The position numbers were made by a program, and so were the translations under genes. A stretch of 64,000 bases of DNA from positions 1,488,001 through 1,552,000 of the forward strand of contig JAPEUQ010000010.1 in NCBI GenBank assembly GCA_027946365.1. The letters run 5' to 3'. The notes beneath the pieces are model-generated. The model was not told where the DNA came from. It ran no database searches and was given only the letters and a program-made list of their open reading frames with translations. Positions within the stretch are counted from its first letter, which is position 1. Each line of letters starts with the position of its first letter. Positions 11,544-23,195 of this stretch are shown piece after piece. The DNA is from Kalmusia sp. IMI 367209 (Eukaryota > Ascomycota > Dothideomycetes > Pleosporales > Didymosphaeriaceae).

Positions 11544-12396
11544 TCAACGAAGCACGTAATTCTCGCTCTCCATGACCACCTCATTCACCCATCCTTCCCG
11601 CCTCATAGCAACGCCCAATCTTCCAAAAGCTTGTGGATCCATCAACACCCTCCTTGCAATCTCCACATCGTACTCGCTCGTGTCCAACCCCGTCATCGCT
11701 CGTGCCTGCCGCATCTCCACTAGACCAAGACTCGAAGTCGTGCTGAACAAACCCGCCTCTCCCAAGGCCTGGCGGCGGTTCCGATACCTCGCTTCGAGGT
11801 GGTACTCGTTCAGCATACCAGTTTCATGCTGAAAGCGACGAGGGTTGTTTTCGAACAGGTAGTGAGGACAACGACAAGCGTCTCTACAGCTAAGTGGAAT
11901 TTCACGTGCCGGACGGTAGGCTGAGCGAAACCGCGAAGGAGGGAGTCGACGGGCTATTCCTTGGGCATAGCGAAACTGCGGAGGGCGGCTACCCTGACTG
12001 AAAAGGTCATAGGTCTCATCGTCGAGAACGCCGCTGGTGTTTTCGTTGGTCGTAAGCGATCTACAAAGTTACTATGTTAAGTCTCATGTACATGCCGGAG
12101 CTTCAAGCAACTCACGTGTTATCATCTATGCGCCTGGCGTTGACATTGATTGCTCCTTGGACCTGTTCGACACGTCGATTTGCCTCTTCTGTTAGAGAAG
12201 TGCCGAGAGAGCCAAAGTCCAAGGGCTGCGAGCCTGTCGCGGGCAGATCATGGATTACGTATGATCCGCGTAAGCGTTCACTCGCGTCGTCGAGTCGGGT
12301 GATCAACCACGCAAAGGGTTGATCCATCTCACGGTCGACTATCTCGGCGAAGTCTATATGCTCGGTTACGCTGGCGGCGGCGGGGGCGCGAGGCAT
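11544..12396 (-). CDS. hypothetical protein, two exons
   Basis: Exon 1 is 12116-12396 and exon 2 is 11544-12060, with a 55-nt intron (GTGAGT...TAG, branch-like CTTAAC). The phases match exactly, giving 265 residues, and the join reads RRIDDNT-SLTTNENTSG. The protein is charged and soluble with no signal peptide or membrane segment. The middle holds an Arg/Pro-rich stretch followed by a Cys-containing segment (CRDACRCPHYLFENN). The C-terminal third (LEARYRNRRQALGEAGLF through RRVLMDPQAFGRLGVAMRREGW) looks helical. I do not recognise a family. The long, phase-consistent frame across a canonical intron supports a real gene, probably restricted to related fungi. Confidence 0.72.
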
Positions 12397-13141
12397 CGTG
12401 GTCAGTATACAGGAGAAGTTTTCGCGTGTAACCTGTGATAGATTGAGGTTGAAGACAAGTCGGAGTCAAGCTGACAGGTCTTAGACCTCTGAGTCGGCAC
12501 GGAACGCGTTGTAATTAATGCAGCCACCCGAAAGCAGGTGGGCCCTAGGTGAAGCTGTGCTTGTAATGTTTGTGTCCGAAGCCAACAATAACAGGCTATT
12601 ACCGCTTTCACCGAATATACAGCGTACCCTTCATGCAGCGCTCCATGCGTTCCGCATATAATTATACTGTTCAAGTGAGATAGACATAGAGAAACTTGAA
12701 AACAGATGCAATAATGTGAGCGTAGTAGGGTTCGCAGAAGCGAAGCCCTCCATAGCAATGAGACGAGGAAAATTCACAGCGCCTCTGCCCGGAGGAGCCA
12801 TATGTTCAATACATTTGGGCTACATCGAACCTACTCGTTCGCGCTGTCTATAGTTGGGTATAGGCTCAAGCTCGCCCGTCGACTCAGATACTGAAGGAGC
12901 CGAGACATTGTTTTGGTCTTTGTCTCATGTCCTTAATCATCTGAATCAAGTCTCCCAAGGTCACAGCTGGGAAAGTCTCATTTGATGAATATTTAGGGCG
13001 CTGATATTAGATGTCGAGAGCGAGCAATCGTTTGGGCATGTTCTTGGGTCACCACACGGGCACCTGCACACGGCACGTGGCGTGCGTATTCATCTGGTGC
13101 AGTTGAGCGCAGAAAATAGGGTAGGATTCGTCATCTAGTGA

Positions 13142-13189
13142 GAGAATGTCTCTGAAAGAGATACAGAGAATGTATCTGAAAGAGATACA
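13142..13189. repeat. 24-bp tandem duplication
   Basis: Two adjacent 24-bp units (13142-13165 and 13166-13189) differ at one base. Each contains the core CTGAAAGAGATACA. No coding context. Confidence 0.85.
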
Positions 13190-13418
13190 AGAATGATGAG
13201 GGGCCAAAAAGAAAGAGGAGGTTCTTGGGCCGGCGGAAGTTTAAGTCAAAATTCTACCTCATTTCGTGCGTCGTCACTTCTGTTCCTTCTATTACTTAAA
13301 GCAGTCACAAATGCTACATTTGTATACTGCGATAAAATAATCACTTAGTACAACTTCCTTTCTCTTACTCTTTCCAAATGATCGTCTTCCTTCCAGACTT
13401 GGATTCGGCAGTACGCTT

Positions 13419-13447
13419 GATTGCCTGATTGCCTGATTGCCTGATTG
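13419..13447. repeat. 8-bp microsatellite (GATTGCCT)n
   Basis: About 3.5 perfect copies of the octamer GATTGCCT in non-coding DNA. Confidence 0.85.
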
Positions 13448-14330
13448 TGTCATGACAAACCAATTGCCAGAAGGTTCTTTGATACACCGGTATCAGTGGT
13501 ACTCACACACGCAATATCAGAACGAATCGTGAGGACATACTAAGGATGAAAGTTTTCCTTAGGACGTGTTAAGACATGTATATAATTTTCTACACTATGG
13601 CTGTAGGTCCTCATTAGCCCGTGTTATTAGGGTCTTAGTAGTATACGAATATCTCTCATTGAAAGAGGTCCAATAGTCGTTAGGAATGCATAAATATCGC
13701 TTCATAACCTAATCGAATTTGATTCATTCTTATAAATTCAAGTATGGCAATGGCACTGTACATTCGAAGAGCACCTTTCAAGAGTTGGGCACACGTATAA
13801 TCATTCTAGACTCTCCATCCAACTGGACTTGACAATTTGTCTTACCTCACCTCGCATCAACTATGATTGGTGTTGTCATCACCTACTGTGGCAAGGAGGT
13901 ATAGGAAGTCGACTAGAATTGGGGAGTGGCAGAAATAGAGTTCAAAGTAAGTGGGAGTTGTAGTAATTGAGAAGTCCTACCTCGGCGCGGCGCTACGTAT
14001 TGAAGTTGCGAGCGCGTGAAGACAGATCATGGCAGAAAGACACGTTCACTCATAGCGTATAGCTGGCTTTTGATCTATATATAGTTAACTTCCCAACGCC
14101 ACCTAGACTTCTAGCTCGAAAGCTTTAACCCGCAACCCGTACCTCTCGATCGTGCCCATCGGACGTCTGCCACGGCACGATCGTAACAGACAACGTCGCT
14201 GTGACATCAAGCAAAATAAGACGCACGACCATCATTTGTCCCCCTCCATTACGCCTTTCTATCCACAAATCAGATTCTACAATAAATATCCCTAATACTG
14301 TTTCCTAGGCCACCAAAGATTTCGACCCCC

Positions 14331-15202
14331 ATGCTTCCTTCTCAGAACGACAACGAGACCGTATCAGGAGCGACTACTCTCACGGTCACCGCCGTTCCTA
14401 CCCCTACACCTTCGACCAGAACCGACATGCCCGGCACCGAGAGACCCGAGAATACTTCAGCCGATATTGACCTGATCGCCGCCGCGAGCGCTCTCAAGTG
14501 CCCCGCCGATGAAGACGCGGTATGCTTTGCCATCGATCTCCTACTCAACGAGCTCGACGAACGCAACAAGAAGATCGCCTTCTTCGAAAACCTGTTCGGA
14601 CATAGCGCAGAGTACCTCATGGCATGCAAAGATGGGCTCAAAAAATACAGTGGCGCACACTTTTTCGGCACGAAGGTACTTCGTGGCGAAGCGTTACAGA
14701 AAGTGATGAGGGAGGAGTTGAAGAAACGGTGGTCACTTGAGCAGATTGGCAACAGAGAACTACAGAGAAAAGATGAGAAGTACGCGGTTGCCGTGGTGCT
14801 GCCTCTGTCTGTGAAGACGCGTGTTGATGCGGCTCAGAAGATTGCTTCAGGTAAGAACTACGCTGATATAGTACCCCGAAGTACTAGTATTACAGATATG
14901 ATACTGACATGATAGAAGCTCAAGTTGCCCAAGAACGTAAAGCGGCAGCCCAACAGAAAAGCGCATCAAGTGCCCCCAAGACCTCGCAGGATCTTAACGG
15001 TCAGAAATTTGCTTTGGAGAATAATAATTCCGACCGAGACTCTGTATCACCAAAAAAGATTTTCACTCTCAAGGCAGCCTCTGAGGGTCTCGAAAAGCTC
15101 GCTACTATCGATGCGACCGAGAAGAAGAGGAAGCGCCCGACCGCAGAGGACGACCAGGACAAGCATTGCAATGAGCGCGCGAAGATGAGCAAGTTGGATT
15201 GA
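14331..15202 (+). CDS. hypothetical protein, two exons
   Basis: Exons 14331-14850 and 14916-15202 with a 65-nt intron (GTAAGA...TAG); the phases agree, giving 268 residues. The N-terminus is Thr/Pro-rich and unstructured. A predicted helical core around residues 55-175 (LLLNELDERNKKIAFFENLF, then EALQKVMREELKKRWSLEQI) follows. The C-terminal part is lysine-rich and low-complexity, with a possible nuclear-localisation cluster KKRKRP. No known domain recognised and no signal peptide. The frame and canonical intron argue for a real gene; function cannot be assigned. Confidence 0.68.
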
Positions 15203-15583
15203 TACGTGGCCATCCATTGCATGGCCACAATTTGCGAAAGATGAGGTATTCAACTGAAAGCTCCGCTACGGCGATTAAATGCGGTCGAACTTATTTCTCA
15301 AAACGTAGTATGAGAGTCATACCTGTACCAAAGGTATCCAGACCACGAGAATACAGTAGTCAGAGTCACCCATTGAAGGATATCAGGTAATCGTGCAACA
15401 CGATCGCTACAGTCAGTCACATCATCTAAAGGCATCGGAAGAAGAACATCGATTCCATTCACACTCTACTATCAGAGCTCAGAATCATACTCCACAATCA
15501 TATTTCGAATCAAAACGCAGAGGAAAACACTTCAAGCTAAAATATGTGCCTCAGAACACATAGCCCAATCCGTATCCCAACAT
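15203..15583. other. convergent intergenic spacer
   Basis: 3' flanks of the convergent 14.3 kb and 16.2 kb genes. Nothing else seen. Confidence 0.5.
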
Positions 15584-16211
15584 TCAGTCACCATTTTTTG
15601 GCTTGTCATCCTCCTTGTGATCCTTTTGGTGATGGTGATGCTTATTCTTATGCTCCTCCTCGGCCTCAGCCTCCGCGTCCCTGGTCGCATTCCCGCCCTT
15701 ATTCTTATGATTCTTCTCCTTGTGATGATGATGGTGTTTCTTTGCTTTAGCCTCTGCCTCCGGGTCTGCCTCGCGACGACTCGAACCATCTCCATGTTTC
15801 TTCTTGTCATCCTTGCCTTTAGCATCTTTGTCCTTGCTGTTCTTATCCTTATGCTTGCCAGAATCTCCGCCCTTATCCTCATGGTCGCCGTTGTGTTTCT
15901 TCGCTTCGGCGAGGGCGTCTGGTTCAGCGTTGCGAGTCGTCTTGGTCTTATGATCATGGTGCTTATCCTTGTGGTGCTGCCTGTGCTTCTTGGGGTCGGC
16001 TATAGCTTCGGACTCCGCATCTTGAGGATGGTGGTTCTTGTGGTCTTTGTCCTTGTGATGTTTGTCATTCTTAGGGTCGGGGGAGGGCGTTCGCCTCAGC
16101 CGAGCGACGCGTCAACGGGTAGTCCAGCGCGGCGTCATAAGGGTCTGAGCTGAAGGGGAGAGAGTAGGCGGTGGTGAGAAGAGCTAGAAGGGCAATGGTA
16201 GAGGGACGCAT
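15584..16211 (-). pseudogene. secreted His/Lys-rich repeat protein, 1-nt frameshift
   Basis: The gene opens at 16211 with a clear signal peptide (MRPSTIALLALLTTAYSLP) and continues through TRRSAEANALP. It then runs into a stop at 16071-16073 after 46 residues. Removing one base from the G5/C5 run at 16079-16083 would lead straight into a 160-plus-residue open frame ending at 15584. That frame has about five imperfect repeats. Each is an Arg or Arg-Arg, then an acidic-Ala spacer (DAESEAIADP, NAEPDALAEA, EADPEAEAKA, DAEAEAEEE), then a His/Lys/Asp-rich segment such as KKHHHHHKEKNHKNK. The pattern resembles Kex2/Ste13-type processing repeats, or a metal-binding secreted protein. No canonical intron removes the frameshift. 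It could be a real lesion or a homopolymer sequencing error. Confidence 0.65.
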
Positions 16212-19200
16212 GATAATTGCTATTGGATTTCAAGATATAAATAAAGCTTAGTTGGGGATGTGAATGATGGGTGAAGACTTACTGAGCGCTACTTATATTC
16301 TACCCCTTCGCGGAGACTGAACAACAGAAACTCAAGATGAGTCGCCCGAGTTCCAAGCTTGCGTAGGTCCTCCCTGCATCGGTAAGGACTTGACGTCGTT
16401 CGTATTGAAGCTTAGTCCTATGACTGCTATCCGGACACATGTCCGTACATTCTTCCAATTGAAAATGCCTCACAATAAGGACCCCCTACCCCTCACAGGA
16501 CCAGTCAAGACATATCTACGAAGTGGAACCGAAGCAGAATTCCCGAAACATCCAATCGAAGTCTACAGAGGAGGTCACAGGCATCACCAGCAATCCCTTA
16601 TTGTGCCACGATATGTGGCTAATGCCAATTTCCAATAGTGGCCGAGGACCTGAGTGCATCCAGTGTCTCTCCCCCGTATCGAAGACCCCTCATTCCCGGG
16701 TCCGGACTTGTCCTTTTGGGATATCGTTACCGTAGAAATGGTAGTGGTGCCGTGAGCACTAGTGTCGAGCTGGGGCGCTATGATGTGGCATCGTACAAAT
16801 CAGGGGTTAGTGTTCATCGAGATGTGGAATGAAGCTTCGACAAGCTTTTCGAAGCTTTATTAAGCTTTTTCAGCTGTTAACATAACCATGCTTAGGTAGA
16901 TTCCAGTGATGCCAGCTGGTCGTACTCAATAATGTACGTGTACGTACGCAGCCCATGTAGGTGAAGCAAGGAACCAGACACCTTGCTGCGAACACTCCTT
17001 CAGAAATCTGTATTCGTGAAGAATAACTTCACATAGCCTGCTAAGATGTTTAGAAATCAATACAAGTGCAAGTATTCGGTTTTCTCGGTTTGGCTCATTT
17101 ACTAGGTAAATTTGCTTCTGACTCCTCTTGACGTATCTGCTAAATGCTGGAATGTTCCATGAATAAATCATAACATGTTTGAAACGACCACTGGGACACG
17201 TACATATCATGCATCGTTAGCCAGCATTTCGAGCGCAGAGTGCATCCATCGGCCAAGGATACGCGTACTCTTCCCCTCTCGCCAGGGTCGTTAGGCCAAA
17301 CAAAGGGAGGGCTGTACATCATCGTGCCACGGTTCACCACAATCGCATTAGCCTTATCTTGTAGCATCATGCTACCTTTTGCGTGCCAAATACCTCCAAG
17401 CCTAGTACCTCATAAATCTGGGTCTGGTCCTTGAGCTCTTGGAGTTCGCATGTGTGCTAATGTCTGTTAATGTTCAACTGTAGAAACACCCAACTTGAGT
17501 AGCGCAAGCTTCTACCATCTATGATAGCATCCAGTTCTAAAAGACTCAAATATATATAACAGAAAGACATCTGCTGAAGCTAGAGTCGTATTCTACGAGA
17601 CTCTACTATATCACAGTGTTGCGGAACTTTCTTTGTGATTGAGAGTTAGTGTTAGATCATATGACTACCTACTATCTATAATGGTGCACTAGAAAATTGT
17701 CGAAGTCGTCCAACGTGATCGCTGTCTGAAAATTTCGCGCAGTTTGGCCGACATAAATACGATATAAAGCCAAGGCTTCGTCTTCTTCAATCCGGTAAGA
17801 TGGGTAACCTTGCGCCTTCTTCTATCTGCTCAGATGGAACAGAGACCGCGCTAGAATGTGATCCGCATCAGGCAAACCTCGTAGCATATTGACGGCCGCG
17901 TTCTCTCCGGTTCTAGCCGCCTTAGTCAGAATATCCGCCATTGACGGCGATTACGTCCAAGACTTATATTGCTTCGTCGCTTTTACCCATCTTGTGTAAT
18001 AAGTTTGCGTGGTTGTGTAGATATTATGCGGTCATCTCATCAAAGAGTGGTTGAGAAGCAGAAGAACGTGGGATTTGTTCCTAGACACAGTAAGTTGTGT
18101 ACGATGAAATTGACACGTTGATTTGTACTTCGAGAGACTTACGATGAACCATCACCGAAGCGGCTCTGCGACATATTGTCCATGCTCGACGAGAGAAAGA
18201 TCTCGGGTATATTACTTGGATCCAAGCAAGCAAGGAATTAGCCAAGTGTTTTACAATCAGGTCCGGGTAATTTAATTGATCTTCCCCAAAGAGACGAAAG
18301 CCGCGTTTCATGATAGGAGTCGGATTGACTGAGCTCATTGATCTCTAATTTGACTTTGATGAATGATTCGGACCTTTGATATAGTCTGCTCGCGTCAGTT
18401 ACCTATATATTGAGAGACTGAATGAGTCAGACGAGCTGAGCTAGAGCTAGTGGAAGTCCATCGCAGGCTTGTCAGTTTTTTGTGGTCCTTTCGGCCGCAT
18501 CCTCAAAGTTTTCAGCAGCAGCAGGTACATTGCTGAGCAAGTAGGTGTACCTTCTTCTACTGAGAAGCACTGAGAAGCACTTCGAAGAAATGGAGTCCAA
18601 GATAGGGAGCTGAACTAGATGCTAATTCTGTGTTATTACCAGTATAAACCTGTGTCGCCCGGTCGACATGTATTCGATCAAGAAAGTCATCGATTCAATA
18701 TTGTGTTCATCTCTATGCTTCAAAATGCAGTGCCCCATCCATGGAGACTCACTCTGATCTCTATGCAATATTATTTCCTCGAGCAGGTATCACAACCTCG
18801 CCACAATCGCCTCCTGTTCCTCGCCTTTGCCTCCAAAACACCTTGTACTTAGTGTTCAACTTTCCCGCAGACAACTTCCCCTCCTCCTCTTTTCTGCGCT
18901 CAAAAGAAGATCTTCACCTTCCTCCTTACCGAACCCATCGCCCCCCTGTCGCGTCCTTCTCCATACTGTGCGCATCAAGCTGGACGCGCGTCCATCTCTG
19001 TGTGACCTGCATCTTCACGTTGCACAGGAATTCTTCCTTCAAGGAACTTGCCGGCCGTGAGTCTAACCCTCGTGATGTCGTCATGTCATCCACTTGAGAC
19101 GCGCGTCGCGCACGGAAATGAAAGAATCATAGACTGTGATTCTCCCATATGGTGGAATCGAGCGGGCAGATGCCGTCTTGGAAGGTAATTTATACGGCGA

Positions 19201-19288
19201 AGGGTTTGCAATGTTGATGTCGCCTTCGATGTTGTTGGAGAAGGGAGCATCGGAAGCAGCACCCACAGCTGCTTCGGCTCGCTTCTCT
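16212..19288. other. intergenic 3.1 kb, no gene supported
   Basis: Short frames only, on both strands, with no recognisable domains. Clustered AAGCTT motifs occur near 16833-16870. A 118-codon plus-strand frame at 18741-19097 is composition-driven and not called. The stretch could hold non-coding RNA or gene remnants. Confidence 0.5.
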
Positions 19289-20068
19289 CTATGCGCGTTT
19301 GGCATCTTTCTTCTCTTTGCGGCGGAGGATGTATTCATCCATAGTCTGACCTTTCAATGCGGCGCGAGCTTCATATTTAGCTCTCTTTTCAAGTGAAAGG
19401 GTAGCGAGTTGCGCATTGATATTTTTCTCCTGCTTGGTGAGAATAGCTTTCTTTCGTTGCTTTTGTTGTACTATTCCTGGTTCTTTCGAATTTTTCTGGG
19501 CCTTCTTGACCTTCTTATGAACCGATACCTCTTCCTCTACACCACGTTTCCTCTTATCCCCGCTCTTATTGGGCTTTTTGGAGGGTTTCGACGCAGCGTC
19601 GCGATCGGTATTCTCGTTATCGGAGGCGGACGTAGGTGGCGTACTGTTGCCCGACGCTGTCGTAGAAGTACTCGCAGAGCTTTCCTCAGCGCTCGTAATC
19701 GTCCCAATCAATCCTTCGCCCCTGACAAAAAATCCATATAGACCACCTCGATTAATCCCCTTCTCCTGGATCTGACTGAGCGTGCTCTATCACCTTGTCA
19801 GCTTCCTTCATGTCTCCCCAATTCCATGGTTCCTTCGCTCGACCGAGTTCCTTACCGTCTGCCCCGTCCCAAAGTTCTGCAAACTCTCATCAAAAGCCCG
19901 CATCCACCACTGATCATCCACCGTATGCGCCGCCTTCTTCTTACCCAGTCCCAGCTGGTCCTGCTTGTGACTAATAAGTAGCGGTTTTTTGATGCCGCGG
20001 CCGTGGTGGTCGAGCGAATGGCCGGCGCCTTTCCATCCTTGCCTGCGCAAGAGGCCCTCGGCGTCCAT
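19289..20068 (-). CDS. TMA23: TMA23-like G-patch nucleolar protein
   Basis: Exon 1 is 19856-20068 and exon 2 is 19289-19771, with an 84-nt intron (GTAAGG...CAG), phase 0, giving 231 residues. The start MDAEGLLRRQGWKGAGHSL begins a G-patch domain (residues 1 to about 45, with GRGIKKPLLISHKQDQLGLG). This is followed by WWMRAFDESLQNF, and across the splice by GLYGFFVRGEGLIGTI. This order matches yeast Tma23, a nucleolar G-patch protein linked to ribosome biogenesis. The C-terminal half is Ser/Thr-rich and then lysine-rich (KKVKKAQKN, RRKEKKDAKR), as expected for a nucleolar protein. The same frame is open upstream to 20311, but family alignment favours the internal ATG. It is divergent from the SDR gene at 20449. 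Confidence 0.85.
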
Positions 20069-20448
20069 GGGAAGAAAACAATGTGCAGAGCGAGTTGCAA
20101 GGAAAAGGAAACCAACGCCGCGAAAAAATTGTGGGGTCAGCGCGAAATCTTGGCTCTGAGTTTTAGGGAGCGATTCGGGCCAGGGTCTGATGGGATTGGG
20201 AGCGGGCTGGGACTCTGCCGAGGTTGGCTTGCTTGAGCCGCGTCGGTGATGCATGTCATCTCCACATGCTAGAGTACTCTCCGCACTGAACTTCGGCCGG
20301 CTCTTACGCACGACGAATCTTCCACCTCACAGAATATTCACGCGTGTAGACATTTGATAGCTTCTATTGTATCTTTGCCACTTGACTATCAACTCATACC
20401 GTCGCCAAACCGATTCTACATTCGCACACGCCAATAGACTTAGTCGTA
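20069..20448. other. bidirectional promoter region, TMA23/SDR
   Basis: 380 bp between two divergent starts, so it probably carries both promoters. No specific element identified. Confidence 0.55.
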
Positions 20449-21237
20449 ATGAAAATCGCCGACCGTACCTTCATAATTTCAGGCGGCGCATCCGGCTTAG
20501 GCCTCGCAACAGCCCGCGATCTCCACGCACACGGCGCCTACGTATCACTGTTGGACCTGAATAGCGACTCGCGTGCGAAAATCGTCTCAGAGCTCGGTTC
20601 GCGCGCAAAGTTCTTCGAAGTAGACGTTTCGGATACGGAATCGATCGCAACAGCAATCGAGGGTACAGTAACATGGGTCAAGGAGACAGGGAAGGCAGTC
20701 GGTGGTGTGGTAGCTGGTGCCGGTGTCGGAATGCCCGGCTTAATCATTGACAAGAAGAATGAGCCGCTGTCGATATCAAGCATCGATTTCGTACTCAACA
20801 TCAATTTGCGAGGCACGCTGGACCTCATTCGACAAGCCCTTCCCTATATGACCATAGCTCAAACCGACGGCCCTGATGGCGAGCGTGGTGTGATAATTAT
20901 GGTGGCAAGCTCCGCAGCGTTTGACGGCCAGATGGGACAGGTGGCGTATGCAGCGAGCAAGGGCGCTGTGGCGAGCTTAACACTACCTCTGGCGCGGGAT
21001 CTGTCCAAGTACGGCATCCGAGCTGTAACTATCGCGCCCGCATTGTTCGACTCGAACATGACGAAAATGATGACGCCTAAAGTCAAGCAGAGCCTGGAGA
21101 AGGCAATGGAATTCCCGAAGAGGGCGGGACAGCCGGAAGAGTTTGCCAGAACTGTGAGAGATTCAATAGAGAACAGTATGCTGAATGGTACGGTGATACG
21201 GTTGGATGGTGCTATGAGGATGCCGGCTAGGTTGTAG
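20449..21237 (+). CDS. short-chain dehydrogenase/reductase (3-hydroxyacyl-CoA dehydrogenase type-2-like)
   Basis: Single exon of 262 residues, the classical SDR length. The Rossmann nucleotide-binding motif is SGGASGLGLA near residues 11-20, with an acidic LLDLNS after the second strand favouring NAD. VAGAGVG corresponds to the NAG element. The catalytic Ser lies at about 154-155 (VASSAAF), with Tyr167 and Lys171 in YAASK. The sequence AYAASKGAVASLTLPLARDLSKYGIRAVTIAPALFDSNM is close to HSD17B10-type enzymes of branched-chain and short-chain fatty acid oxidation. No obvious targeting peptide is visible. The end is 42 bp from the convergent UTP11 stop. Fold and class are secure; the substrate is inferred. 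Confidence 0.9.
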   Translation: MKIADRTFIISGGASGLGLATARDLHAHGAYVSLLDLNSDSRAKIVSELGSRAKFFEVDVSDTESIATAIEGTVTWVKETGKAVGGVVAGAGVGMPGLIIDKKNEPLSISSIDFVLNINLRGTLDLIRQALPYMTIAQTDGPDGERGVIIMVASSAAFDGQMGQVAYAASKGAVASLTLPLARDLSKYGIRAVTIAPALFDSNMTKMMTPKVKQSLEKAMEFPKRAGQPEEFARTVRDSIENSMLNGTVIRLDGAMRMPARL

Positions 21238-21279
21238 TCGATATCATTCTCCTAAGTCGGCATGACACAAGCCATTTGT

Positions 21280-22166
21280 TCATCGCTTTCGCTCCCGAAT
21301 CTTGAATTTGACACCGTGCTTGTTGACTCCGCCGACGGTGTGGTTCATTTTCGCGCGCTGTTGCTCTAGCTCTTCTTCTGCAGCCATGAGGGCGCGTTCT
21401 CGAGCTTTGACTGCCTCCAGATGTGCGGCAGCCCTCTCTTGTGCCCTTTCCCGTTTGCTCATAAAAGTACGTTCTTGTTTCTGCGCAAGTTCCTGTGCCT
21501 CTTTTTGCTTTTTCGACAACTTTTTCGCTTTTATAGGTGCCTCGTCCTCGTCCCCGTCCTGATTTTCGTCATCCTTTTCCAGCGGTTGCTGCCGACTCCA
21601 CGCTCTGTCTGGCAATTCGCCCCCTTTCCCAAACCATTCGTCATCATCAAATTCTTCTTGCTCCTCTTTCTTCCCCACATAAACTGTGTGCTTCGACTTC
21701 TTCCCGTTCTCCCCATCCCTCAGCACTCTCACCTCATCCGTAAGGACCAATCTTTTCTCCAAATCCTCCCTCTCCTTCCTAACAATCTGCAGCATAGTCC
21801 TTATGTACCCTGCATCTTGTGTCTTCAACAACTTCACCACATCCATACTCAGTGACTTATTTCCCCGGTCTGCTACCCTCCTGCCTGCTGCATCGACAGT
21901 GCTGCTCATCATGCCGAAGGAGAATTCGTCAGGGTTACGCTCGGTTGCTTTCTCCTTGAGGATCTTCAGGCGCGCTTGCTTGGCCTTATGGTCATGGGCG
22001 CGGAGTTTGTAGTCCTACTCTGTTGTTAATTACGGGTCCGCGGTGTGGAAGAATATTTGGAGAAACTTGCCTTGCGTTTCTCGAGGAGACCCCATTTTTT
22101 GCGCTCCTCGGGTTGCGCCCGCTCCTTGTGGTTTCGCCGCTGAACAGCATTGCGCATGGACGACAT
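21280..22166 (-). CDS. UTP11: UTP11, U3 snoRNP / SSU processome protein (GC-AG intron)
   Basis: Exon 1 is 22071-22166 and exon 2 is 21280-22014, phase 0, giving 276 residues (yeast Utp11 is 250). Utp11 acts in the nucleolar small-subunit processome in 18S rRNA maturation. The N-terminus MSSMRNAVQRRNHKERAQPE and the join GLLEKRK-DYKLRAHDHKAK match the family. LKILKEKATERNPDEFSFGM is also strongly conserved. The 56-nt intron (22015-22070) begins AAG|GCAAGT, a textbook GC-AG donor, and ends GAGTAG. No GT donor gives the conserved join. The C-terminus is basic (GVKFKIRERKR). Confidence 0.92.
22015..22070 (-). other. GC-AG intron of UTP11
   Basis: Non-canonical donor GCAAGT after AAG, acceptor TAG. 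The exon join restores a contiguous, conserved Utp11 sequence. Confidence 0.85.
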
Positions 22167-23195
22167 TTTGGCGGTAGAGGCGTATCGTTGTGGTGGGTAA
22201 AGTTGTCGTGAACTTTCTCAAAATTTAGAGCACCATCGATAAGAAGCGCGATGCGTCCTAACTTAACGTAGCGCTAGCGTAGCTTATGTAATAACGCTGC
22301 TGAAACTCTAACTCACTCGAATACCTACATGCTACAAGCATAATCAACGCTACTTGATTATCACACTGAATTGAATTCATTTTTTGTTACGCACGCTTGC
22401 GCTCATTTTCACCAGGTGTCGTTCTGCTTGGTGGTCTTCCCACGATGAAACTTGGGTGTTTGATACGACCAGCGGTAGCTGGCGAAGAAGTTATGGAATT
22501 AGACGGAAGAAGAAGTGCGAAAGCGTACGGTATAGAAACGAGTTGAGACTCTCGAGATCTAGAGATGATTGGGGCTATACTGTTTGGGTAAACGCGACTG
22601 TGTTATGACGCCTTGTATTTCTATATGGTTTAGGTGATTTAGAAGGTCGTGCACGACTCTGCCATGTTAGTCTAGTGTTTTAACCACATACTCAATTTCA
22701 CTCAGTAGGATAGAGTAAGCAACATGCGGAGGAGTCGCAAAATAAACCGTTCACTGCACAGTGAGTTATGCAATCCTCTGCTGTCACTAGACTTGTTTAA
22801 ATATTTACCTATATCCAAGTCACAGCTGGAGCAGTCGAAGCAAGAGCAACCGGATGCTAATATGAGAACTTGCGAGAGTGCATTGTGAGACCACAGTGGG
22901 AATGTCAAACTGCCAAAACGGAAAGGAGATCAACACCTCAATGAGATTGCCCGTGATTTTCAAGGCACTGTATAATGCCTACACGACTTCTGTCTATGAA
23001 GTACACTCTTTCTAAGTTTGTTACAAGACCATATGCTACGATATCTTTATACATCCCGTCATCTAAGCAACTCTGCCCTTATGCTCAAAATGGTATACGG
23101 TAGGCACGAACAGAAGGGGCGTAGAGCGATGTGTCATGTATCGTGCGGTCCGGCGAACCATAGTTCACAAACACTGTAGCAGCCACAGATGAAGA
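22167..23195. other. intergenic 1.0 kb
   Basis: UTP11 promoter on the left and 3' flank of the phosphoesterase on the right. A 74-codon frame at 22384-22608 lacks any supporting feature. Nothing else seen. Confidence 0.5.

Larger units (their letters stand above)
12397..14330. other. intergenic 1.9 kb with two short tandem repeats
   Basis: No gene supported. It contains a 24-bp tandem duplication at 13142-13189 and an 8-bp repeat (GATTGCCT, about 3.5 copies) at 13419-13447. The right end is the promoter of the next plus-strand gene. Confidence 0.55.

Noticed and set aside
15617..16153. 178-codon plus-strand frame very rich in Leu/Val/Ile, looking like a multi-pass membrane protein
   Set aside because: It is the antisense of Lys/His/Asp/Glu codons in the His-rich repeat gene; the opposite strand has the signal peptide and repeat logic.
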